Shown: piece after piece, positions 57,414 through 64,000 of the stretch | Numbering within the stretch: position 1 is the first letter of the stretch | Layout of the letters: each line of letters starts with the position of its first letter | Assembly (NCBI RefSeq): GCF_040530035.1 | Contig: NZ_JBEWCD010000002.1 | Location: forward strand, 2,339,793-2,403,792 | Direction: 5' to 3' | Source of the DNA: Roseibium sp. HPY-6 | GTDB lineage: Bacteria; Pseudomonadota; Alphaproteobacteria; Rhizobiales; Stappiaceae | DNA length: 64,000 nucleotides | The notes under the pieces: model-generated | Database searches by the model: none | What the model was told of the DNA's origin: nothing | Seen by the model: only the letters and a program-made list of their open reading frames with translations | Program-made: the position numbers and the translations under genes

Positions 57414-58478
57414 ATGGCGAAAACAATTCCGATTTCCTTGGATGCCATGGGCGGAGATAACGGGGCCGATGTTGTCATTCCCGGAGCGGAAATAGCGCTC
57501 GTAAGACACCCGGATATTCGGTTCCTTCTTTATGGCAACGAAAACGTGGTGCGCCCGCTGCTGGAACAGTATCCGCGCGTACGGGACGCCTCGGTGCTGC
57601 ATCATTGCGACGTCTCCATTGCCATGGACACAAAGCCAAGCCAGGCACTCCGGCAGGGAAGGTGGCGCTCGAGCATGTGGCGGTCGATCGAGGCGGTTAA
57701 GTCCGGCGACGCGTCTGTCGCTGTTTCGGCCGGCAACACGGGTGCAATGATGGCTATGTCGAAGTTCTGCCTTCGGACGATGGCCAACATCGAACGTCCG
57801 GCGATTGCGGCTATCTGGCCGACAACGCGAGGAGAATCGGTGGTTCTCGACGTCGGCGCGACCATAGGTGCTGACGCGCAGCAACTGATCGACTTTGCAA
57901 TTCTTGGCGGCGCGATGGCACGTGCGCTCTTTGGCGTTCAGCGCCCAAGTGTCGGGTTGCTGAATATCGGCGTTGAGGAGGTCAAGGGACTGGAAGAGGT
58001 CCGCACCGCCGGTCGCCTGTTGCGCGAAACCCCGCTGAGATCACTTGAATATGCTGGTTTCGTCGAAGGGGACGACCTCGGCAAGGGAACGGTCGACGTT
58101 GTCGTTACAGAAGGGTTTGCGGGAAACATTGCGCTGAAAACCGCTGAAGGGACTGCCAAGCAGATCGGCAGCTATCTGCGGTCCGCAATGAATCGTACAT
58201 TCATGTCCAAGATCGGATACCTGTTTGCCAAGGGAGCTTTCGACCTGTTGCGTGAGAAAATGGACCCGCGCAAGGTCAATGGAGGCGTTTTCCTGGGACT
58301 GAACGGCATTGTGATCAAAAGCCATGGGGGAACGGATGCTGAGGGCTATGCCTCCGCGATCGATCTGGCCTATGACATGGTGAAAAATGAACTGACCCAC
58401 AAGATCGCGCAGGATCTTGTGCATTACCATCGTGGCCGCTTCGCAGAAGCCGCGCCGACATCGGAAGGTGATTTGTGA
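57414..58478 (+). CDS. plsX: Phosphate acyltransferase PlsX
   Basis: 354 residues. Makes acyl phosphate from acyl-ACP for phospholipid synthesis. Seen: [35 protein letters not shown] and [20 protein letters not shown]. The stop overlaps the fabH start by four bases (GTGA). Confidence 0.96.
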   Translation: MAKTIPISLDAMGGDNGADVVIPGAEIALVRHPDIRFLLYGNENVVRPLLEQYPRVRDASVLHHCDVSIAMDTKPSQALRQGRWRSSMWRSIEAVKSGDASVAVSAGNTGAMMAMSKFCLRTMANIERPAIAAIWPTTRGESVVLDVGATIGADAQQLIDFAILGGAMARALFGVQRPSVGLLNIGVEEVKGLEEVRTAGRLLRETPLRSLEYAGFVEGDDLGKGTVDVVVTEGFAGNIALKTAEGTAKQIGSYLRSAMNRTFMSKIGYLFAKGAFDLLREKMDPRKVNGGVFLGLNGIVIKSHGGTDAEGYASAIDLAYDMVKNELTHKIAQDLVHYHRGRFAEAAPTSEGDL

Positions 58479-59452
58479 GCGTAATCCGTTCTATCGTGAC
58501 CGGCTGCGGCAGTTTTCTGCCGGAGAAAGTTCTGACCAATAGCGATCTCGCCAAGATGGTGGACACATCTGATGAGTGGATCGTCCAGCGTACGGGTATC
58601 GAGCAACGTCACATCGCCTCCGAGGGACAGGTAACATCCGACCTTGCACTTGAAGCTGCGCAACGCGCCCTTCAAAACGCCGGGAGAGATGCGACCGACA
58701 TCGATACGATTATCCTGGCAACGGCGACTCCCGACAATACATTCCCGGCGACTGCTGTTACCGTTCAGGCCAGCCTTGGGATTACCCACGGCTTCGCGTT
58801 CGATGTTCAGGCTGTCTGCTCCGGTTTTGTCTATGCCCTCACGACGGCAGACGCTTACATTCGCGCAGGTTTGTCAGAGCGGTGCCTTGTCATCGGAGCA
58901 GAGACTTTCTCCCGCATTTTGGACTGGGAAGACCGGACCACCTGTGTGCTCTTCGGAGACGGCGCAGGGGCTCTGGTCGTGGAAAAGTCCGAAAGTGAAG
59001 GCACGACCAGCGACAGGGGAATTCTCACCTCGCATCTGCGTTCTGACGGAAGACACAAGGAAAAGCTTTACGTTGATGGCGGGCCGTCGGCGACCCAAAC
59101 GGTCGGGCACCTTCGAATGGAAGGCCGTGAAGTATTCAAACATGCCGTCGGCATGATCACCGATGTGATCGAGGATGCTTACGAAGCGACCGGTTTTACG
59201 TCGGATGATCTCGACTGGTTTGTCCCGCATCAGGCCAACAAGCGCATTATTGACGCAAGTGCCAAGAAGCTCAGGATTGCACCTGAAAAGGTGGTCACAA
59301 CGGTACAAATGCACGGCAACACTTCAGCAGCATCGATTCCCCTGGCGCTCGATACCGCAATCACGGACGGACGTGTCAAAAAGAACGATCTTGTGATGCT
59401 GGAGGCAATGGGTGGCGGATTTACCTGGGGATCGGTTCTTCTGCGCTGGTAG
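58475..59452 (+). CDS. fabH: 3-oxoacyl-[ACP] synthase III
   Basis: 325 residues from GTG 58475. Initiates fatty acid synthesis from acetyl-CoA and malonyl-ACP. Catalytic triad: Cys in [14 protein letters not shown], His in [12 protein letters not shown], Asn in [15 protein letters not shown] start overlaps plsX and is supported by [16 protein letters not shown], the usual beginning. Confidence 0.96.
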   Translation: MSVIRSIVTGCGSFLPEKVLTNSDLAKMVDTSDEWIVQRTGIEQRHIASEGQVTSDLALEAAQRALQNAGRDATDIDTIILATATPDNTFPATAVTVQASLGITHGFAFDVQAVCSGFVYALTTADAYIRAGLSERCLVIGAETFSRILDWEDRTTCVLFGDGAGALVVEKSESEGTTSDRGILTSHLRSDGRHKEKLYVDGGPSATQTVGHLRMEGREVFKHAVGMITDVIEDAYEATGFTSDDLDWFVPHQANKRIIDASAKKLRIAPEKVVTTVQMHGNTSAASIPLALDTAITDGRVKKNDLVMLEAMGGGFTWGSVLLRW

Positions 59453-59595
59453 CGGGCCGGACCACCTTTGCCGACAAAACTTCTCTTGATGCCGAGTTCC
59501 GGTTGACCGGCTCGCCGTGAGGCAATACCGTAGGGCCTTGCGTTGGAGTTCTCTTGCAAAATCAGCCAGATCGCTGGCGTCGTTGTGGAGGGGTT

Positions 59596-59910
59596 ATGGG
59601 CAATCGGACTATTACCCGTGCGGATCTGTGTGAAGCCGTTTATCAAAAGGTCGGCTTGTCGCGGACCGAGTCATCTGAATTGGTTGAACGTGTACTTTCT
59701 GAAATTTCAGACTGTCTTGTCACCGGAGAATCGGTAAAATTGTCAAGCTTCGGTTCATTTGTGGTCCGCTCGAAGGGTGAGCGTATCGGCCGCAATCCGA
59801 AGACCGGCGAGGAAGTGCCGATTTCGCCGCGTAGAGTGATGGTTTTCAAACCATCTAACGTATTGAAACAGCGGATCAATGATGCGCTGACTGGACAGGC
59901 CAGCAAATAA
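59596..59910 (+). CDS. ihfA: Integration host factor subunit alpha
   Basis: 104 residues from ATG 59596, with GGAGGGG just upstream. DNA-bending HU/IHF fold: [40 protein letters not shown], and the beta-arm proline region [18 protein letters not shown]. Longer frame from 59554 is not used. MerR gene 11 bases downstream. Confidence 0.96.
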   Translation: MGNRTITRADLCEAVYQKVGLSRTESSELVERVLSEISDCLVTGESVKLSSFGSFVVRSKGERIGRNPKTGEEVPISPRRVMVFKPSNVLKQRINDALTGQASK

Positions 59911-59921
59911 ACAAAGACCGG

Positions 59922-60506
59922 ATGAGTTCACAGGAAAAAAGCCCGGACGCCTTTCGGACGATCAGCGAAGTCGCAGAAGACCTGGACTTGCCGCAGCATG
60001 TGCTGCGGTTTTGGGAAACACGTTTTTCACAGATCAAGCCGCTCAAACGCGGCGGTGGCCGGCGTTACTACCGGCCGGACGATGTTGAGCTTCTCAAGGG
60101 GATCCGGCATCTGCTCTATGGTGAGGGCTACACGATCAAGGGCGTGCAGCGGATCCTGAAAGAGCAGGGGCAGCGTTTTGTCACCCAGATCTGGCGCGAA
60201 GATGCCTCCCCGCTGCAGGCGATGGCGCCGAACAGTGACGAAAACGTTGCTGATGTCGAATTGCCGCCTGTTGCAAACTTATCCCAGGAAGCCCTTCCAA
60301 ATGGCGTGCTACCCGAAACGAGCGCGGAGGAAAGCGCACCGTCCTCATCCGGTGGGTTGAATATTCTGAACAGGCTGCGGGGCGACAAATCTGCCTCCAG
60401 CCCAAGCGTTGGCAAATCTGCTGTCTCAAAAGAAGACATACGCCGATTGCAGGCAACTCTGTTCGAGCTTCTTGAGTGCAAGCGGACACTGGATCAGGCG
60501 CGTTAA
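59922..60506 (+). CDS. MerR family transcriptional regulator
   Basis: 194 residues. N-terminal MerR helix-turn-helix with wing: [22 protein letters not shown], then [20 protein letters not shown]. The C-terminal part is proline/serine-rich and low complexity rather than a ligand-binding dimer helix, so a classic metal-sensing role is unlikely. The ihfA-merR order is common in Rhizobiales. No tRNA-Pro, which often follows this pair, was found before the next gene. Confidence 0.9.
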   Translation: MSSQEKSPDAFRTISEVAEDLDLPQHVLRFWETRFSQIKPLKRGGGRRYYRPDDVELLKGIRHLLYGEGYTIKGVQRILKEQGQRFVTQIWREDASPLQAMAPNSDENVADVELPPVANLSQEALPNGVLPETSAEESAPSSSGGLNILNRLRGDKSASSPSVGKSAVSKEDIRRLQATLFELLECKRTLDQAR

Positions 60507-60518
60507 AGGCGCCACACG

Positions 60519-61925
60519 TCACCCGGACTTCTTGTTGAACATCTTCCCGATAAGGCCGCGTTTTTTCGTGTCGACGTCGCGGTTTTGAGGAGCGACCTGC
60601 GCTTCTCTGGCAAAGTCCCGCAATTCAGCCATGGACATTTTTTGTGACGGCCGTCTTTGGGGACGGGAACTGCCAGCCGGCTCTGTTGCCGGAGCCGAAA
60701 CTGTTTCGGCTGATGTCACGTCTTCGCTCGCCTGAAGCGCGGGACTGCTCGACTCGGTTTCCGGAACTGTTTCCGACTTTGCCTCAGGTATGATGCCAAC
60801 AGGCACCTCAATGAACTCAACCGGCGCCGGCTCTTCGGTTGCGGGAGCTGTATTTTCCGCGTTCAGCTCCGCCAGGCGCGCCAGGATAGCGGCATCGACC
60901 GGATCATCAGGATCAAGATCCTTGTCCTCATCCTCGTGAGAGTCGAAACCCATATGCTTTTGATCGGGTCTCAGCCAGTCGCGAAGCTCCGCGGGTCTGT
61001 CGACATGGGCTGCGACGTCCGGCGTTTCCATCACGCTCAACTCGACCCTATCCGGGCCTGACCCGCCTGCCGCGTGTATGCTGATCTTCGTCTTGTCGCC
61101 GTTGTCTTTTTCAAGAACAATGCCGTTTTCAGGCTTGCTGCCCGACTTCAGCGTGAGCCGAACGAAATCATAGAGCTTCTCAACAAGGTATTCCGCCGGA
61201 CGCCAGGATGGCTGAAAAGCGACGTTGTACCCGATGAGCCATTGTGCACCAGAGGCAACAACACCGGTTTGCTCCCTGCCGCTTACCTTGTCGAATTCCG
61301 GATAGACGTGGCAATGCAGGTAAAGAAGCAGCGGATCGCCTGAGGTCGCAAGGCGTTTGAAATCCGTGCTGCTAAGCAAAAATGTGCTCGGACCCCAGAA
61401 GATTGATTCTGCTTCTGTTTCATCGACAAGCAGCAGGGCAACGGACTTTGTGAAAGCCATTGCCTGCATGGCTTCTTCGGATGTGTCGAAACCTGAGCCG
61501 GCTTCTCCGATATCATTAACGCCGGAATGCGGTGCCGCGCCGGAGGCTGGGGCGATCTTCTGAACCGAAATGTGCGTGCAGGCCGAAATCGTTTCGTCTA
61601 CGCGGGGATGTCCGCTAATGGCGCTTTCCAGTGAGAACGTATCGAGGGCGACCTGTAGATAATCATCTTCGGCAAACGGCACCGATTGCGTGACGGATAC
61701 CTGATAGAGACCGCAACGCATTGAAATATCATGCATTGCCGGTGCATCCAACACTTCGCAATCGTTGGCATCCAGACCTGAGGCGCGGGCTGCCGATATC
61801 ACTGCGTCCTTGAGCGTCTCATCGCTCAAGGGTCCAAACTGCCGGCACAGGATCTGGCAGTCTATGCTCGCAAGAGTGTGTATCTTCAATTCATTGACCG
61901 CAAATTCGATTTCAAACTTCCGCAA
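60519..61925 (-). CDS. Hypothetical acidic protein with a long low-complexity C-terminus
   Basis: 468 residues, no family firmly recognised. The N-terminal 320 residues appear folded: HTLASIDCQILCRQFGPLSD, a middle part with AMAFTKSVALLLVDETEAES and IFWGPSTFLLSSTDFKRLA (faintly like DUF4261-type domains), and WLIGYNVAFQPSWRPAEYLV. The last 140 residues are acidic Pro/Glu/Ser/Thr-rich, then a basic tail ending in KKRGLIGKMFNKKSG. No signal peptide or membrane helix. Convergent with the MerR gene (12 bases between stops). Confidence 0.7.
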   Translation of the reverse strand: MRKFEIEFAVNELKIHTLASIDCQILCRQFGPLSDETLKDAVISAARASGLDANDCEVLDAPAMHDISMRCGLYQVSVTQSVPFAEDDYLQVALDTFSLESAISGHPRVDETISACTHISVQKIAPASGAAPHSGVNDIGEAGSGFDTSEEAMQAMAFTKSVALLLVDETEAESIFWGPSTFLLSSTDFKRLATSGDPLLLYLHCHVYPEFDKVSGREQTGVVASGAQWLIGYNVAFQPSWRPAEYLVEKLYDFVRLTLKSGSKPENGIVLEKDNGDKTKISIHAAGGSGPDRVELSVMETPDVAAHVDRPAELRDWLRPDQKHMGFDSHEDEDKDLDPDDPVDAAILARLAELNAENTAPATEEPAPVEFIEVPVGIIPEAKSETVPETESSSPALQASEDVTSAETVSAPATEPAGSSRPQRRPSQKMSMAELRDFAREAQVAPQNRDVDTKKRGLIGKMFNKKSG

Positions 61926-62009
61926 GGGTAAACAAAACCGGTGAACAAGGTATTAGCAAAATTCAGGATAATTGCGTTGTGGCGTAGCTTGCGGTCAAAC
62001 CGGCAGGCG

Positions 62010-63209
62010 TTATTCCAGTCCCATGCAGCTGGCGTAAAAGCTCGTTGTCGCCGGCCAGTCTGAAAAGATGCCGGTAACACCAACGTCTTGTGCAAGTACA
62101 TCAACGACTTCAAGCATTTTTCCATCGCTGTCGATCACATCGCCCACGGACTGATAGTACCAGCCGCCACCTTCATGAAGCGGACCGGATCGTTCAAGCG
62201 TCCAGGTGATGATGTTGAGTCCGGCCGATTTTGCCGCCGTGGCGTAGGGCGAAGGCACGATCATGCCATCCTCGAGCGTCAAAAGCACAAACAGGGGTGG
62301 GGCTATGTAATTGACACCCATCTCCTTCAACTCGGCCATTGACGGTTCAAACGTTGACGGATCGAGTGGATCAAGGTTCCGCCGCCCGTCGAGAAAAACC
62401 GCCTGCTTGCCGAATTCCGGTTCGTTTTCGATCCAGTAAAGAACATGTGCAAGGTTGAAGGACTGTGCAAACACATCCTCCGGCGCGATATCCATGGCCT
62501 TGTAGTCATCGATAAGTTTCTGGGCATAGTCGTCCTGCGTGAAGCCGTCGAACGGCATGGCCACTTTGGGCGCTTTCAGTTCCGGCGTGAATTTCGCGCC
62601 GAGCTCCTTGAACAGGGCGATGGATTCCCTGTGGGTCATCAAGGTTCCGGTCTTGCCGTAAAGCTCGGTGCGCCAGGGAGCCGTCCCCTTCATGTAGGCG
62701 TCGATGCTTTGCGCGTTCTTGTTCGCGCTGTCCATCTTGCCGTTCAGGGCTCTGAATTCGTCGAGCGTCAGATCTGATGTACGGCACTCGGCAGACGCCT
62801 GTGCACCTCCGCTGGCAGGTGTAAAGCCGGCTGTGCATTTGCCGGCAAGTTCCGTTACCAGAATATCGGTTGTTGTGTGCAGGTCGTTTTGCGAGTGCCG
62901 GCACACCAGTTCCTTGTCTTTTGTAAAGGTTACATCGCATTCCAGTATCCCCGCACCCATCAACGCGCCCGCGCGGTATCCTTCTTCCGTGTGTTCGGGA
63001 AACTGCAATGGCGCGCCGCGGTGACCTATGGAAAACATTGTGCGTTTGGCTGGTTGTCCGATGCAGCTCTTTAGTTTCTGTTTCAAGCTTCCTTCCTCCA
63101 TCTGGCTGACCAGGTAGGCCGGTCGGGGGCCGAGCTCGACGCTGCCCGCCAACGAAGCGGTTGGAGCAAGGAAGAAAATTGTGAGGAGTGGAAATACAAA
63201 AGGGCGCAT
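62010..63209 (-). CDS. Secreted glycerophosphodiester phosphodiesterase
   Basis: 399 residues with signal peptide [21 protein letters not shown]-barrel GDPD domain: [20 protein letters not shown] supplies the first histidine/arginine and glutamate, [19 protein letters not shown] the metal-binding pair and second histidine, and [11 protein letters not shown] another glutamate. Hydrolyses glycerophosphodiesters to glycerol 3-phosphate and alcohol in the periplasm. The GDPD fold is interrupted by a long insert (about 125-190), seen in larger family members. Two cysteine residues near the C-terminus (CMGLE end). Confidence 0.88.
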   Translation of the reverse strand: MRPFVFPLLTIFFLAPTASLAGSVELGPRPAYLVSQMEEGSLKQKLKSCIGQPAKRTMFSIGHRGAPLQFPEHTEEGYRAGALMGAGILECDVTFTKDKELVCRHSQNDLHTTTDILVTELAGKCTAGFTPASGGAQASAECRTSDLTLDEFRALNGKMDSANKNAQSIDAYMKGTAPWRTELYGKTGTLMTHRESIALFKELGAKFTPELKAPKVAMPFDGFTQDDYAQKLIDDYKAMDIAPEDVFAQSFNLAHVLYWIENEPEFGKQAVFLDGRRNLDPLDPSTFEPSMAELKEMGVNYIAPPLFVLLTLEDGMIVPSPYATAAKSAGLNIITWTLERSGPLHEGGGWYYQSVGDVIDSDGKMLEVVDVLAQDVGVTGIFSDWPATTSFYASCMGLE

Positions 63210-63255
63210 CAGAGACCTGAATGTTGGTTGCGACGTTGAGTTGAGATCGATCTGG

Positions 63256-64000
63256 TCAACTCATTCGCCAGCTGATTTGAAGCGATTCCGGCCCTCGAAC
63301 CGAGAGCCCTCTCTTGTAGCGGACATTTTCGTCACAAAGCTCAAGAATGGCGAAGCGCTGTAACAGTGTCGTGAAAATGATGTCCATGTCGAGGCGGGCC
63401 AAATGGTTGCCGAGACAGAAGTGGGCGCCGCGCCCGAAGGCGATATGCCAGTTGGGCGTTCGCCCGATGTCGAACCTGTCGGCCTCCGGAAACTGTTTGG
63501 GATCGCGGTTTGCCGACCCGTATAGAACACCGAACTTTGTGCCGCGAGGAAAGTGGTCACCGCAGATTTCAACATCTTCGGTGCAATAGCGATGAAAGAA
63601 GGGCAGGGGAGACTCATAACGGAACATCTCCTGGACAGCTGTCTTCATCAGGGACGGTTCGTCGCGCAACCTTTGCATTTCGGAGGGAAACTTCAACAGA
63701 GCATGCATACCGCTTCCAAGGACGTCGATTGTCGATCCGTGTCCGGCCATCAGGATCAGCATTGCGGTTGAAAACAATTCGTCATGAGACATGAGGCCTT
63801 GCCGCTCCGCATCGATCATCAGTGAAAGCAGATCGTCTTTCGGCAGTTTTTCTCGGTTGGCTTTGAGCTCCAGGAGATACTGGTAGAATTCCGTCGTGTT
63901 CTCTTCCGCCAGCCGTTTCCGTTCATCGGAACGGTCAATGTCGAAAAACTGGACAATATTCTCGGACCAGATGCGCAGTTGAGGGCAGTCTTCATCGGGG
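63256..64000 (-). CDS. Cytochrome P450 (5' end outside window)
   Basis: The frame is open through the window end, giving 247 visible C-terminal residues. Heme-binding loop [19 protein letters not shown] has the axial cysteine; the I-helix reads [15 protein letters not shown] with the AGxxST pattern; the ExxR of the K-helix is EMFR. The visible part starts with a helix-rich region ([17 protein letters not shown]). Bacterial class I type needing ferredoxin partners; substrate unknown. GDPD gene follows on the same strand after 46 bases. Confidence 0.93.
   Translation of the reverse strand, partial: PDEDCPQLRIWSENIVQFFDIDRSDERKRLAEENTTEFYQYLLELKANREKLPKDDLLSLMIDAERQGLMSHDELFSTAMLILMAGHGSTIDVLGSGMHALLKFPSEMQRLRDEPSLMKTAVQEMFRYESPLPFFHRYCTEDVEICGDHFPRGTKFGVLYGSANRDPKQFPEADRFDIGRTPNWHIAFGRGAHFCLGNHLARLDMDIIFTTLLQRFAILELCDENVRYKRGLSVRGPESLQISWRMS

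Noticed and set aside
60507..60518. tRNA-Pro gene, often found after ihfA-merR in Rhizobiales
   Set aside because: Only 12 bases separate the MerR stop from the next gene's stop, so no tRNA fits.

Overview
The window comes from the chromosome of an alphaproteobacterium, most likely a member of the Hyphomicrobiales (Rhizobiales) close to the Roseibium/Labrenzia/Stappia group. The evidence is the gene order and the families present: a Porin_2-type porin, a dapA-smpB ... parC-recO-era-rnc-lepB-acpS-pyrE-rsh-rpoZ block, an ldtR/L,D-transpeptidase pair, glyA-nrdR-ribD-ribE-ribH-nusB-thiL-hppA, bamE/CBP3-type chaperone/DUF177/plsX/fabH/ihfA, and a bacterial glutamate/aspartate leucyltransferase. 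This placement is inferred from proteins and synteny; no rRNA or tRNA gene was seen.

Layout. 0-3.9 kb: 3' part of a porin, an alpha/beta hydrolase, dapA and smpB. 4-7.1 kb: an accessory insert (thioesterase, iron-type alcohol dehydrogenase, DUF2000 protein, AraC regulator). 7.1-18.3 kb: a long minus-strand core block for DNA topology, repair, ribosome and RNA maturation, secretion, lipid priming, pyrimidine synthesis and the stringent response (parC, recO, era, rnc, lepB, acpS, pyrE, rsh, rpoZ), with a second plus-strand signal peptidase gene between parC and recO. 18.6-22.6 kb: an NYN-domain protein, a family 5-like uracil-DNA glycosylase, bpt and an SLC13/TrkA-C transporter. 22.9-25.6 kb: a cupin-SDR-MAPEG operon facing a LysR regulator. 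25.7-30 kb: a five-gene iron-type ABC uptake operon that also encodes a Tat-exported pseudoazurin and a methyltransferase, headed by a 30-bp palindrome. 30.2-33.7 kb: TspO, RDD protein, threonine dehydratase and hemB. 33.9-37.6 kb: valine/isobutyryl-CoA catabolism (acyl-CoA dehydrogenase, 3-hydroxyisobutyryl-CoA hydrolase, DUF6163, mmsB). 37.8-40 kb: ldtR and an L,D-transpeptidase separated by a dyad-rich promoter. 40-49.9 kb: one-carbon, riboflavin and thiamine cofactor genes, nusB, an MFS transporter and the proton-pumping pyrophosphatase. 50-55.3 kb: a minus-strand glycan-type island (hypothetical membrane protein, GT2, UDP-glucuronate decarboxylase, large membrane protein, methyltransferase) between hppA and bamE. 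55.5-60.5 kb: bamE, cytochrome bc1 chaperone, DUF177, plsX-fabH, ihfA, MerR. 60.5-64 kb: an unknown acidic protein, a secreted glycerophosphodiester phosphodiesterase and the 3' part of a cytochrome P450.

The least routine parts are the iron ABC/pseudoazurin/methyltransferase operon with its 30-bp palindrome, the regulatory dyads in front of the L,D-transpeptidase and LysR genes, the second signal peptidase, and the glycan island. No CRISPR array, insertion sequence, prophage, rRNA or tRNA was recognised.
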